The notes: generated by a model from the letters alone, not told the origin. Shown: positions 15,836 to 25,068, counted from the first letter of the stretch. The stretch: DNA of 64,000 nucleotides from Mycolicibacterium cosmeticum (GCF_000613185.1 NZ_CCBB010000003.1:2046001-2110000); one strand, 5' to 3'. Program-made: numbers and translations.

Positions 15836-16759
15836 ATGGATTCTGCCGACAACCTCCGTTACCTACTCGAGGTGACGCGCTCTGGCTCTCCGCAAGATGC
15901 CGCACGGCGTCTCGGGGTGGACCGCACGACGGTGACCCGCCGGATTGCAAGCCTGGAGAGAGCGTCCGGAGAGCGCTTGTTCGATCGCTCCAGCGGTGCC
16001 TGGCAGTTGACCGACGCCGGCCGGCGCATGCTGCCGCACGCCGAGGCCATCGACGCGGCTGTCGCGTCGGCTTTTCACGATTCCGAGCGGCACCAGGGCC
16101 TGCACGGACAGTTGCGGATCGTCGCCTCGGACGGGTTCGGGGCTTATCTGCTGACCCCGGGTCTACGACCGCTGATCGACGAACATCCCGACCTGGAGGT
16201 TGCGGTGGTCACCGCCACGGCACACGGTGTGCTCACGATGCGCGACTTCGATCTGGCCATCACCCTGGAGGAACCTTCGTCCCACGCGGGTGTGGTGCGT
16301 CCGCTCGCTGACTACGAGCTCGGCCTCTACGCGGCCTCGGCGTACGTCGGAAAGCACGCCGAGGTGCGCAGTCTCGATGACCTCGCCGCACACGTCGTCA
16401 TCTGGTACGTCGACGCCTTGCTCGACGTCGCCCCGCTGCGATTCCTGGGCGGTCTGCTACCCGGTATCCGTGCCCGCGTGCAGACCACCAACATCGCCGG
16501 ACATCACCAGGCGGCGCGCGCCGGCTTGGGTATCGCGCCTCTACCCACCTACATCGGTGACGCGGACGACACCCTGATTCGTTTGTTGCCAAGGGAATTC
16601 GCCGTCACGCGACACTACTGGGAGGTCGTTCCGCGCGAGATCTCGCGGCAGGGGCGCGTGCGGGTGTTGCGCGCTCTGCTGGACGACTTGGTCCTGACGC
16701 ATCCCCGGCTGAGGCCGCCCGGCCGGCGGGCGGCCCTCGACAACGCGAAAGTTAAATAG
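15836..16759 (+). CDS. LysR family regulator
   Basis: Transcription factor (307 aa). N-terminal HTH at residues 1-62 (LRYLLEVTRSGSPQDAARRLGVDRTTVTRRIASLE), then a substrate-binding domain (GQLRIVASDGFGAYLL ... GLGIAPLPTYIGD). ATG 15836 gives the exact family N-terminus; upstream in-frame starts would add about 60 unrelated residues. Divergent from the Fe-ADH gene and followed by the nitrilase/NCS1 genes on the same strand, separated by about 180 bp with its own repeat-rich control region. Confidence 0.9.
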   Translation: MDSADNLRYLLEVTRSGSPQDAARRLGVDRTTVTRRIASLERASGERLFDRSSGAWQLTDAGRRMLPHAEAIDAAVASAFHDSERHQGLHGQLRIVASDGFGAYLLTPGLRPLIDEHPDLEVAVVTATAHGVLTMRDFDLAITLEEPSSHAGVVRPLADYELGLYAASAYVGKHAEVRSLDDLAAHVVIWYVDALLDVAPLRFLGGLLPGIRARVQTTNIAGHHQAARAGLGIAPLPTYIGDADDTLIRLLPREFAVTRHYWEVVPREISRQGRVRVLRALLDDLVLTHPRLRPPGRRAALDNAKVK

Positions 16760-16795
16760 TTTGCATCTGTATAAATGCGCAGTTCAAGACGGTGT

Positions 16796-16845
16796 ATGTA
16801 ACGTCGACGTAACATAACACGATATCGTTAACGTAAACGTAACGA
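16796..16845. promoter_or_regulatory. CGTAAC repeat cluster upstream of the double nitrilase
   Basis: Within 50 bp there are repeated GTAACG/CGTAAC units: GTAACGTCGACGTAAC at about 16798-16813, then CGTTAACGTAAACGTAACG at about 16826-16844. The first contains the perfect palindrome ACGTCGACGT (16801-16810), the second GTTAAC. The stretch is locally AT-rich and lies about 95-145 bp before the nitrilase start, so it is a good operator-array candidate for an unknown regulator. Confidence 0.5.
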
Positions 16846-16938
16846 GGATGTCTTCAGCATTGACCGTCCGGCTGGCTAGCGTGTGCTTTCGATCACGAGC
16901 GGATCGGGGCGCAGATTCCCGGCCGGAAAGGTGCACAC

Positions 16939-18723
16939 GTGAAAGACATTCAGGTCGCGGCCATTCAGTTCGAGCCGACACTGTTCGACAAGGCGGGCAA
17001 CATCGACCGCGTTGCAGAGTTGGTCACCCGCGCAGCCGCCGGCGGCGCCAAACTGATCACCGCTCCCGAAATGTGCACCACGGGTTACTGCTTCTTCGAC
17101 CAGCACGAGGCTGAGCGGATGGCAGAGCCGTTGCCCGGTCCGACCACGGAGCGTTTCGTTCAGATTGCCCGCGAACACCACTGCCACATCGTGTTCGGGA
17201 TGCCGGAGCGTGATGAGGAGACCGGCTTGCTCTACAACGCTGCGGCGTTGGTCGGTCCTGATGGGCTCATCGGAAAGCACCGAAAAACGCACGGGTACAT
17301 CGCGGAACCCAAGTGGGCCGCCCCGGGAAACCTCGGGCACCAGGTTTTCGACACCGAGATCGGGCGCGTCGCCGTGCTCATCTGTATGGACATCCACTTC
17401 GTGGAGACGGCACGACTGGCCGCGGTGGGGGGCGCCGAGGTGATCTGTCATCTCAGCAATTGGTTGGCCGAACGAACCCCAGCGCCGTACTGGATCTCCC
17501 GAGCATACGAAAACGGTTGCTACCTCATCGAAAGCAATCGATGGGGTTTGGAGCGGGGTGTGCAGTTCAGTGGCGGGAGCTGCATCATCGCACCTGACGC
17601 CACCATTCTGGACCAGATAGATTCGGGCGATGGGATCGCCACGGCGACCATCACGGTCGACGCCCCACGTACCGACTGGGCAGATCGTCCCGCACTCCGC
17701 GCGCGGCGGCCCGAACTCTACCGTCAGTTGCAGATCAACAGCTACCTGTGGAATCCGAAGGACTTCTTCGGTCTCTACGGCCACCGTGGACTGCCTGAGG
17801 GGAAGTTGGCGACGGTGGCGGTGGCGCAATTCGCACCGGTCGCCGACCTGGATGTCAATCTCGCCACGATCAGCCGGCTCTTCAGCTCGTCGGTCGCCGA
17901 ACGCGGTGCAGAACTCGTCGTCTTTCCGGAGCTGTCGCTGACCACCCGGGCGGTGACGCTGCAGGATCCAGTCGTCGGACATCTCATGCAGGCGGCCACT
18001 GCGGCATCGGCTTGGCTGGTCGTCGGTCTGGCAGAGTGCGACCCGGCCGATGGCCGACAATACAACTCAATGGTCCTGATCGGTCCCGACGGTATCGAGG
18101 CAGTGCACCGCAAGATCCACCTCCGCGACGGTGAACATGCACTGTTCGACGCGGGTTCGGCCTGGACCTATGCAGATATCCCGCTCGGCCGCGTCGGATT
18201 GCTGCATGGCGACGATCTGCTGTTACCGGAATCCGGCCGGATACTCGCCCTCAACGCCTGCGATGTGATCGCAGGAAGTGCCGACAATCGCGAGCGGATC
18301 ATGCTGGGCCACAACGGAAGCAAAGTCGGACAGAGCTATCCGATTCCTACCGGCCCATCGTTGACCCACTGGCACCACATGCGGGTGCGAGCAGGTGAGA
18401 ACAACGTCTACCTTGCCTTCGCGAACACCGTGGACGCCGACGGGGGCGGCGGGTGCTCGGGCGTGTTCGGCCCGGATACCTTCGCCTTCCCACGTAGTGA
18501 ACAGGTGTTGGCCGGCCAGGAGGGCGTGGCCGCCGTGCGGATCGACACGCGGGACGCGGCTTCGGTCTACCCGTCGAATGTGGTCCGCCGCAAGGATCTC
18601 GTCACCATGCGCTTGCCGCATTGGTACGGCGCGCTGTCGGGCCCCGATGGGCCGGTGCGCGACGCCGACAAGCTGTTCGAGGACTGGCGCGTTCAGGAAT
18701 CGAGTCACGCAGCGATCTCGTAA
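16939..18723 (+). CDS. Tandem carbon-nitrogen hydrolase (nitrilase superfamily), second domain catalytically degenerate
   Basis: 594-aa fusion of two nitrilase-fold domains. Domain 1 (about 1-265) has the full Glu-Lys-Cys triad: E44 (TAPEMCTTGY), K116 (GKHRKTH) and C149 (VLICMDIHF), so it should hydrolyse an amide, carbamoyl or nitrile bond. Domain 2 (about 288-560) keeps E331 (FPELSL) and K392 (HRKIHL), but the Cys is replaced: aligning GRVAVLICMD with GRVGLLHGDD puts G424 in its place. The second domain is therefore probably structural or regulatory. The GTG start at 16939 follows GGAAAGG. Followed by an NCS1 permease gene, suggesting uptake then hydrolysis of a nucleobase-like or ureide compound (inference). 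Confidence 0.88.
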   Translation: MKDIQVAAIQFEPTLFDKAGNIDRVAELVTRAAAGGAKLITAPEMCTTGYCFFDQHEAERMAEPLPGPTTERFVQIAREHHCHIVFGMPERDEETGLLYNAAALVGPDGLIGKHRKTHGYIAEPKWAAPGNLGHQVFDTEIGRVAVLICMDIHFVETARLAAVGGAEVICHLSNWLAERTPAPYWISRAYENGCYLIESNRWGLERGVQFSGGSCIIAPDATILDQIDSGDGIATATITVDAPRTDWADRPALRARRPELYRQLQINSYLWNPKDFFGLYGHRGLPEGKLATVAVAQFAPVADLDVNLATISRLFSSSVAERGAELVVFPELSLTTRAVTLQDPVVGHLMQAATAASAWLVVGLAECDPADGRQYNSMVLIGPDGIEAVHRKIHLRDGEHALFDAGSAWTYADIPLGRVGLLHGDDLLLPESGRILALNACDVIAGSADNRERIMLGHNGSKVGQSYPIPTGPSLTHWHHMRVRAGENNVYLAFANTVDADGGGGCSGVFGPDTFAFPRSEQVLAGQEGVAAVRIDTRDAASVYPSNVVRRKDLVTMRLPHWYGALSGPDGPVRDADKLFEDWRVQESSHAAIS

Positions 18724-18843
18724 CCCGACGCCTCACAGGTGTGGACGTGCGCGCATGGCGTCCACACGGTCCCGTCGTGTCACGTCATGCCGACGGTCGG
18801 TACGTCTCACCCCACGGGGTGTCCACACGAAGAAGGTGAATCC

Positions 18844-20301
18844 TTGTCCCTCAAGAGTTATTTCCAGGGCCCTGCGACGAGTCTGGACGAGCAGGTCGAG
18901 AGTTATGCGACCACGCGCGTGCCCGACGATCAACGGTGGCGACGACCCGCCGTGCTGCTTGTCCTGAGCGGCAACATCACGGCGATGTTCTGGTTCGCCC
19001 TGGGTGGCCAGATCGGCTTCCTGGTGGGTTGGCCGATGTTCCTGATCCCGGTGGGGTACATGGTGATCGGCGCGACGATCATCGGCGCGCTGGTGATGCG
19101 CATCGCCAGCCAGGAGGGCCTGTCGCTCACCTTGTTGTCGCGGGGCCTCGGCTTCGGCGCCAAGGGCTCGGCGATCGCGTCCATCGTGTATGCCGTCAAC
19201 TACGTCTTCTACTTCGTGTTCGAGGGCAGCATCGTGTCACACGGACTGAGTCACCTCCTGGGCATCCCGATCGACTCGGGCCAGGCGACGGTCGTCTTCG
19301 CCGTGATCGCCGCAGCGGCTCTGTATTTCTCCTGGCGTGGAATGCATTCCATGAATCTGCTGCAACGCTTCGGGCTGCCGATCTTCCTGATCCTGTTCGT
19401 CATCGGCATGGTGATGCTGGCGAACGGCTACGTGCTGGTGGGCCCGGGGGAGTGGGCGGCGCAAGGCGGGCTGACCGCAACGTCGATGTGGCAGGCGATG
19501 AGCCTCGCCAACGGGCAGGTGGTCTTCCAGGCGTTGATCGCGACCGACTACGGCCGGTTCGTCAAGCGTTCGGTCGGTTATGCCGGAACTGCGGGCCTCA
19601 TGTTCGTCGAGTTGGCGATGATCGTGGTCGTCATGTTGTTCGGTGTGCTACTCGGTTTCACCATGCTCGGGCACTTCGAGGGCACGGATGCGCAGCGCCA
19701 GCTCTCGGCAACCGATCCCGGCCTGATCTTCGCGGTTGTGATGGGAGTCTTGGGAGTCGTCTTCGCGGTTATCACCCAGGTACGCATCAACGTCATGAAC
19801 CTCTATTCCGGCTCGTTGGCGTTGTCCAACGCCTGGGATGCGCTGTCGTCCAGACGAGTTGGCCGGCAATGGTGGATGGTGGCGTTGTGCGTCGCCGGCA
19901 TCGCCTGCTACCCGGTGAACATCCTGCAGTACACCGGGGAGTTTCTTGCGGTCACCGGGATCATGACCAATACCTGGATCTTCATCCTGCTCAGTGACTA
20001 CTACGTGTGCCGAAAGCTGCTCAACTTGGCTCCCTCCCGCGACATCGAGTACCGAGACGGTTTGGTCAAGGACTGGAACGTGTGCGGGATGGTGGCACTC
20101 GGATCAAGCCTGCTGGTCGGAGCGCTCGGTGTGGCGGGGTTTTACCCCATGTACCTGGCGTCGTTTGCCGCCATGCTGCTCGGCCCGGTGATCTACATTC
20201 CGCTGACGACCGCCACCAGGGGCCGCCAGTACGGGATACGGCTCGAGCCGAATGGCGAGCCGCGCGAGCAGGAGCGTGCGCAGATCGTCGACGGCGTCTA
20301 G
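18844..20301 (+). CDS. NCS1 family permease (purine/pyrimidine/hydantoin type)
   Basis: Cation symporter with about 12 membrane spans (485 aa). The N-terminal segment (TTRVPDDQRWRRPAVLLVLSGN) before span 1 is typical of the cytosine/purine permease group. A TTG at 18844 is chosen because AAGAAGG lies just ahead; the longer ATG start at 18739 would add a Cys- and His-rich, non-family N-terminus. It lies about 120 bp downstream of the tandem nitrilase on the same strand, so the two may share a transcript. The cargo is likely a nucleobase, ureide or related N-heterocycle. Confidence 0.88.
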   Translation: MSLKSYFQGPATSLDEQVESYATTRVPDDQRWRRPAVLLVLSGNITAMFWFALGGQIGFLVGWPMFLIPVGYMVIGATIIGALVMRIASQEGLSLTLLSRGLGFGAKGSAIASIVYAVNYVFYFVFEGSIVSHGLSHLLGIPIDSGQATVVFAVIAAAALYFSWRGMHSMNLLQRFGLPIFLILFVIGMVMLANGYVLVGPGEWAAQGGLTATSMWQAMSLANGQVVFQALIATDYGRFVKRSVGYAGTAGLMFVELAMIVVVMLFGVLLGFTMLGHFEGTDAQRQLSATDPGLIFAVVMGVLGVVFAVITQVRINVMNLYSGSLALSNAWDALSSRRVGRQWWMVALCVAGIACYPVNILQYTGEFLAVTGIMTNTWIFILLSDYYVCRKLLNLAPSRDIEYRDGLVKDWNVCGMVALGSSLLVGALGVAGFYPMYLASFAAMLLGPVIYIPLTTATRGRQYGIRLEPNGEPREQERAQIVDGV

Positions 20302-20737
20302 TCGTTCGCCGCCAATAGGGTGCCTTCGAAGCGGAATCGGAACAGATCGGTGAAATGGGTTGCGCAATCTCGCTGAGCGGGCGGCCGGCTGGACGACGCC
20401 TTTGTTGTCCGGGAACTTTCCGGTGAGTCGTTCGTGTCTATGGTGACGGACGTTCCGATCACACGACGGGCACGATCCGACGCGCATGCCGGTACCTGCT
20501 TTTGGCCGGGTCGCAGCTCGACGCTCACCGTCGGTGACAGGATGTGTGTCGGCGCCGTCCCGAGCGGTGTGGGGTCGGCCGCCACGCCTGCCGAGATCCG
20601 GTCGGAGGCCAAGCGCACCGCTCGGCCTGATCACGCTGACCGATGTCCTGAAGCGATTGTTGCCCCCGGCCGCGGTCGCGAACTGAGTCACCAACGGTCT
20701 CGGGTGATCAAAGCCGCGGCGATCGAGGCTGGGACCG
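20302..20737. other. Intergenic stretch between NCS1 permease and PucR-type gene
   Basis: About 435 bp between two convergent genes. No intact gene is convincing on either strand: the open frames here give Arg/Pro-rich, shadow-like proteins. The exception is a short CBS-domain-like end at 20612-20686, listed separately. The rest looks like decayed coding sequence or spacer. Confidence 0.5.
20612..20686 (+). pseudogene. CBS-domain C-terminal remnant
   Basis: The last 24 codons of a plus-strand frame read PLGLITLTDVLKRLLPP, which is the typical end of a CBS domain (strand plus helix). About 80 bp upstream, in another frame, TLTVGDRMCVGAVPS resembles a CBS-domain beginning. The two cannot be joined without a frameshift, and no start or further domain is visible, so this is best read as a decayed CBS protein gene. 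The similarity is short and judged by eye only. Confidence 0.35.
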
Positions 20738-21925
20738 TTACGGCGTGTGCCGGTATATCTCGAATGCCAGGCATAGTTCGGCCAGCTGCCGGGGTTGTGA
20801 CAGCGATCGTCCGGTGCGTTCTTCGATGCGCCGCAATCGATATCGAACTGTGTTGGGATGGCAGAACAGTTGGGCAGCCGTCTGCGACATCGATCCACCG
20901 TTGTCCAGCCATGCGTTGAAAGTGTCGACGAGCAAGCCGCGCTCTTCGAGGGAAAGGTCTTTGAACGTGCCGAGGACGATGCGTTCGAGCTTCCTGTTGA
21001 CTTCGGGTGCGCTCACCGCCGCCACGCCGAGTACTGAGTCATCGAAGACGACGACATGGCCATCGGTGCTGCCGCGCGCCTCCAGTGCGATGCGCGCATA
21101 CCGCAGAGCCTGCGCCGTATCGGCCAGGTCATGGAACAGTGGGCTGACCCCTACGGCGGTGTGTGCTATCCGAGACAGCACGCCGAGAACGTGGTTGCGA
21201 GCCGCAGTAGAGGGGATGTGCGCAATTCCGGTCTGCAAGTCGGGCAGCAGCCGCCATGCGGAGAAGACGTCGGCGCTGCGCAACAGCTCGGTAATGCCCG
21301 GAAGGGCCTGCTTTCCGACTGTCGGCGTGGCTGCGGCGACCACCAGATACGGCCCTTGTGCAGGGATGCGGAGCAACTGTGCGATGTCCCAGAGCCCGTA
21401 GTCTCCGGTCGGTCGTCCATCCAGGAGTGCTTCGGCGAGCGCCGCTCGTTCGGCTTCGTCGTCGATGATCTGCTGGCTGGCTTGCTGGCGGTATGCCGCC
21501 GACATCGTGTCGGTGTAGATGTCTTGTGCTCGCCAGAACTGTGAGGTGGCGCGGATCAGCGCCGGTCCGCTGATGCCGGGGTGAGCGGCTGAGAGTTCGA
21601 TCATCGTCTCCCACAGGGCGTGAGTGGCGATACGGAATGCGTGCATCACCGCCGACAGCGGCACGCCGGCCGCTGCCCGGGTGCCGCCTGTCGCAACAGC
21701 CGACGACGGATCGAAGTCAGCGCCTGCGGTAATTGCGTCGAAGACCGCTTGCAGTTTGGCCTTGGTATCGGCCACCAGCACTTCATCCGGAATGACGTGC
21801 AGTTTCTTGTAGAACGGCACTTCAGCGCGGATCGTGGCGACCGTTTTGGCTACCAGGGCGTCGAGCTGGCCGTTGAGCAGGGCGCCGATCGTGGCGAGCT
21901 GCGCGTCGACATCGGAAGCAGGCAC
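20738..21925 (-). CDS. PucR/CdaR-type helix-turn-helix regulator
   Basis: Regulator of 395 aa. The C-terminus has the PucR-type HTH (LVDTFNAWLDNGGSMSQTAAQLFCHPNTVRYRLRRIEERTGRSLSQP); the middle resembles a GGDEF-like CdaR domain; the N-terminal ~150 residues form a helical RsbRD-like sensor region with no PucR domain. Such proteins usually activate nitrogen- or carbon-compound catabolism genes. It is convergent with the NCS1 permease gene and divergent from the CoA-transferase gene (about 160-185 bp), the most likely targets. Confidence 0.85.
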   Translation of the reverse strand: MPASDVDAQLATIGALLNGQLDALVAKTVATIRAEVPFYKKLHVIPDEVLVADTKAKLQAVFDAITAGADFDPSSAVATGGTRAAAGVPLSAVMHAFRIATHALWETMIELSAAHPGISGPALIRATSQFWRAQDIYTDTMSAAYRQQASQQIIDDEAERAALAEALLDGRPTGDYGLWDIAQLLRIPAQGPYLVVAAATPTVGKQALPGITELLRSADVFSAWRLLPDLQTGIAHIPSTAARNHVLGVLSRIAHTAVGVSPLFHDLADTAQALRYARIALEARGSTDGHVVVFDDSVLGVAAVSAPEVNRKLERIVLGTFKDLSLEERGLLVDTFNAWLDNGGSMSQTAAQLFCHPNTVRYRLRRIEERTGRSLSQPRQLAELCLAFEIYRHTP

Positions 21926-22109
21926 AGGGGTCAGCGTAGAACAGACCTGTGCTCGTTGTTCACGACGACAATGCGAACCGGCAGCACTTTGGCGCTACGT
22001 CCATCGACAGGCCGGCCCGGGGCCGTAACGATGGTATTTCACGGAGCGATGTCGAAGTGCATCGCGAAAACCACTGTGTTGCCATGTGATTGATGATGAA
22101 GGTGCGTTT

Positions 22110-23699
22110 GTGATCACTCAGCCGTTTCAGAAGTCCAGCTACGACTCTGTCGTCGCCGCGCTGCCGTTCACCGTTGACCCGAGCAAGATCACCGTGCAAC
22201 CCGGTGTGTCTTACAGTCCCAGCCCGATCAAGATCCACGACTATGCGGTGGGAGTGATGGCCGCCTTCGGATCGGTGGTGGAGCACATCGGCACCGTGCG
22301 TGGGTTGCCCGCCCAGACGATGACATTGAATCGGCGGCATTGCGGTCTGGCGCTCAACTCCGGCCAACTGCACTTCCTCAACGGTTACGCCACCCTGCTC
22401 GACACATGGCCGATTGGGCCGGACAACGGGACCTACCGCACCGCCGACGACCGATACGTACACATGATCGGCCTGCACCCGCATCTGCGGGACGCCCTGC
22501 TGGCTTACCTGAACTGCGCCAACACCGCCGCAGCGATCCAGGCCGCGACCGCCGGCAAGACCGCTCAACAGCTGGAGGACGAGGCCGCGGCCGCGGGGCT
22601 GGCACTGGGCATCGTGCGTAGTCCTGAGGAATGGCTGGCTCTACCGCAGGGTGCGGCGACCGCCGCTCGGCCCATGATCGATTTCGGACATACGAAGACC
22701 GCTGGCGGGCGTCGCCTGGGTCCCGCGCTACGCCGCCCCCTGGAAGGGGTTCGGGTGATCGAGCTGACTCACCTGGTTGCCGGGCCGACCATCGGACGCC
22801 TGCTCGCCGAGCAGGGCGCCGATGTCATCAAGGTGCAACCCCCGATCGGCGACTGGGTCCTGCCGCTGTGGCTCGATGTCAGCTGGGGCAAACGCAATAT
22901 CGCATTGGACATCAAGGGGCGCCGCGGCTTCGCGCGATTTGCCGAACTCCTTTCGGAGGCGGACGTTTTGGTGTCGAGTCAGCGTCCAGAGGCACTGGCG
23001 AAGCTCGGTCTCGACGAAGTAGGCCTACAACGGATCAATCCCAATCTGGTAGTCGCAGAGGCGTCCTGTTACGCAAGCGGTACCCCCTGGCACGGCCGGC
23101 GTGGCTTTGAACAAATCGCACAAGCGGTTACCGGTGTCATGCACACCCACTCACAGGACCTTCCCGAACCAACCGTGGTATCAGTCTTGATGAACGACTA
23201 CCTCACCGGATACCTCGGAGCGATCGGCGCAGTGGCCGCACTCGCCGCCCGGGAAGTAGACGGCGGCTATTGGAAAGTCGGCGCGGCACTCACTCGATGC
23301 TCAATGCATGCGCTCACCGTGGTGGAACCGCAACACGCCGAGCAGTACGCCGCTGTGAGCATGGCAGATCTGGTTGAGTTCGGTGTCGACCAGATCGGTT
23401 CCTCAGGCGTTTTCACCCGACTCGCACCGACGGTGGCATTCAGCCACGTCCCCTCTTATGCCGCAACCGCCACCAACTGGCCGGCCACCACTGCCGACAC
23501 GGCAGGCTGGCTGCCCCCGACATCAAGCGACGATCCGAGCAACATCACCCATATTCCCTCGAAGATGGCCCGGGAGGACATGATTCGCGGCCTCATCCCT
23601 TGCTACGGGATCGAGGATCGTGGCGATGGCGGAGGCGGCCTCAGCCTTGCCTCTCCGCAGTTGATGAAGCTCGTGCAAGAAGCCCGTAGCCAGCCCTGA
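22110..23699 (+). CDS. Class III CoA-transferase (CaiB/BaiF family)
   Basis: Enzyme of 529 aa that would move CoA between carboxylic acids. The second half has the family core: LEGVRVIELTHLVAGPTIGRLLAEQGADVIKVQPP, GKRNIALDIKG, ADVLVSSQRPEAL, and a conserved Asp in MNDYLTGYLGAIG. The first ~200 residues are a divergent extra copy of CaiB-like sequence (AAFGSVVEHIGTVRGLPAQ), making it longer than the ~400-aa single-domain type. A GTG at 22110 with GAAGGTG before it is preferred; GTG 22086 is possible. Divergent from a PucR/CdaR-type regulator. Substrate unknown. Confidence 0.85.
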   Translation: MITQPFQKSSYDSVVAALPFTVDPSKITVQPGVSYSPSPIKIHDYAVGVMAAFGSVVEHIGTVRGLPAQTMTLNRRHCGLALNSGQLHFLNGYATLLDTWPIGPDNGTYRTADDRYVHMIGLHPHLRDALLAYLNCANTAAAIQAATAGKTAQQLEDEAAAAGLALGIVRSPEEWLALPQGAATAARPMIDFGHTKTAGGRRLGPALRRPLEGVRVIELTHLVAGPTIGRLLAEQGADVIKVQPPIGDWVLPLWLDVSWGKRNIALDIKGRRGFARFAELLSEADVLVSSQRPEALAKLGLDEVGLQRINPNLVVAEASCYASGTPWHGRRGFEQIAQAVTGVMHTHSQDLPEPTVVSVLMNDYLTGYLGAIGAVAALAAREVDGGYWKVGAALTRCSMHALTVVEPQHAEQYAAVSMADLVEFGVDQIGSSGVFTRLAPTVAFSHVPSYAATATNWPATTADTAGWLPPTSSDDPSNITHIPSKMAREDMIRGLIPCYGIEDRGDGGGGLSLASPQLMKLVQEARSQP

Positions 23700-23741
23700 A
23701 CCTTCTGCTCACCAACCACCAGCACGACGAAGGAATGCACG

Positions 23742-24167
23742 ATGTCAACAAACCTCCGCACCCAATTCGACGAGATCGCCGATCGCGCGCGAGCAGCGTC
23801 CGAGCATCTCAAGGACTCGGCCGAACGTAGCAGAGACCGCCTGGCCGAGGACGTCGCACAGGCCAGGGACAGGGCCGCCGTGTCGGCCGATCGACTGGGA
23901 TCGAAAGTCGTTGACGCAGAACACGAAGCCGCATCGGAGTGGAACGACGTCCGGCAGAGATGGCAGGCCCATATCGCCAAGGTGAAATGCGATCTCGACG
24001 AGAAGCGCGCCCAGATCACCGCCAACCGTGCCGAGCACGACGCAGAACTCGCCGAGATCTACGCCCTGGACGCCATCGATTTCGCGCTGGCCACCGTCGA
24101 CGAAGCCGAAGCTGCTGTCCTCGACGCCGTTTACGCACGGGCCAACGCCATAGCTCTCGGCAGTTGA
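23742..24167 (+). CDS. Small coiled-coil protein of unknown function
   Basis: A 141-aa soluble protein, almost all predicted helix, with long charged heptad-like stretches (RARAASEHLKDSAERSRDRL, DRAAVSADRLGSKVVDAEHE). It has one Cys, no signal peptide and no recognisable domain. ACGAAGGA precedes the ATG. It lies 42 bp after the CoA-transferase gene but looks unrelated in function. The pattern resembles short mycobacterial coiled-coil or LEA-like stress proteins; function not assigned. Confidence 0.7.
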   Translation: MSTNLRTQFDEIADRARAASEHLKDSAERSRDRLAEDVAQARDRAAVSADRLGSKVVDAEHEAASEWNDVRQRWQAHIAKVKCDLDEKRAQITANRAEHDAELAEIYALDAIDFALATVDEAEAAVLDAVYARANAIALGS

Positions 24168-24255
24168 GCGAACGCCCGGAACCGATACTCGCCACTGGGT
24201 GGCCCGGTGTCGGCAGTGGTGACGCATTGCCACGCTGCCACGCGGTTCGCAACTG

Positions 24256-24996
24256 TCACAGGCCGTCTCGCGAAATCCGGCTCCGGGCGACCAACTCGCA
24301 CGTCAAGGCTACCGCGCAACTCTGCGACAGCAGCAACGCGACGATCACGAGGATCTGTGCCACGCAGGCCTGAGCTGCCGATCCGGTGCTCAGCAGTACG
24401 CCGACGAAAGCACCGGGCAGGACCACGAGACCGGCGGTGCGCGCCTGATCGAGGTTGGGCACCAGCGCGTCGGCGCCGGCATCACGAATGATCTCCATCC
24501 GGGCATCACGTGGTCTGAATCCCAAGCTCAAGGCGGCCTCCACCTCGCCCCAGCGCACCTCGAGCATGTTCAGCGTCAGCCGAGCCGCCACCGCCGAGGA
24601 GGTCATCGTGCCGCCCAGCACGATGCCGACGATCGGGATGAGGGCGACTCCTGTCAGCGGGACGACCCGGCTCAGGAGCAACGGTGACAGGGAGACCGTC
24701 AGACCGGCCAACATCGGGGCCGTCAGCCACGCGGCGCCGCGGGCGGCCTGGGCGCGGCGCACGGCGGTGATGGTGGCGACGCCGATCATGACCACCAGGA
24801 CCATGACCGACGTCCACAGCCGGGCCATCGCCGACGCCAGTACCGCCGACACGGCCGCCAACTGACCGGCTGCGCGCGCCGTCGCGACGGGCACGGTCCA
24901 CACGGGTCCCAGCCGGCTCAGCCCGTACACCGCCGCGGCCATCACCATCACCACACAGACTGCGTACAGGTGAGGGCCGACTATCAATCCGGACAT
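24256..24996 (-). CDS. FetB/UPF0014 family ABC-type membrane protein
   Basis: Integral membrane protein (246 aa) with about seven hydrophobic spans. The conserved UPF0014 block VPLTGVALIPIVGIVLGGTMTSS and RTAGLVVLPGAFVGVLLSTGSA identify it as the permease partner of FetA-type ATPases, linked in E. coli to iron homeostasis. No FetA-type ATPase gene is adjacent, so it is an orphan here or its partner lies elsewhere. ATG 24996 follows AAAGGATCGGGC; longer starts are rejected for lack of family sequence. Divergent from an SRPBCC gene. Confidence 0.88.
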   Translation of the reverse strand: MSGLIVGPHLYAVCVVMVMAAAVYGLSRLGPVWTVPVATARAAGQLAAVSAVLASAMARLWTSVMVLVVMIGVATITAVRRAQAARGAAWLTAPMLAGLTVSLSPLLLSRVVPLTGVALIPIVGIVLGGTMTSSAVAARLTLNMLEVRWGEVEAALSLGFRPRDARMEIIRDAGADALVPNLDQARTAGLVVLPGAFVGVLLSTGSAAQACVAQILVIVALLLSQSCAVALTCELVARSRISRDGL

Positions 24997-25068
24997 GCCC
25001 GATCCTTTCGCAGAACACTCAGACCTTGCCATCCGTGTCGGATGGTGCGCGCCTCCTACACTGACGCC

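Noticed and set aside
18739..18843. Upstream ATG start for the NCS1 permease
   Set aside because: The added 35 residues are Cys/His/Pro-rich and unlike the family; TTG 18844 has a ribosome-binding site.
20104..20898. 264-residue minus-strand frame over the permease end and gap
   Set aside because: It overlaps two well-supported genes and has no family-like content.
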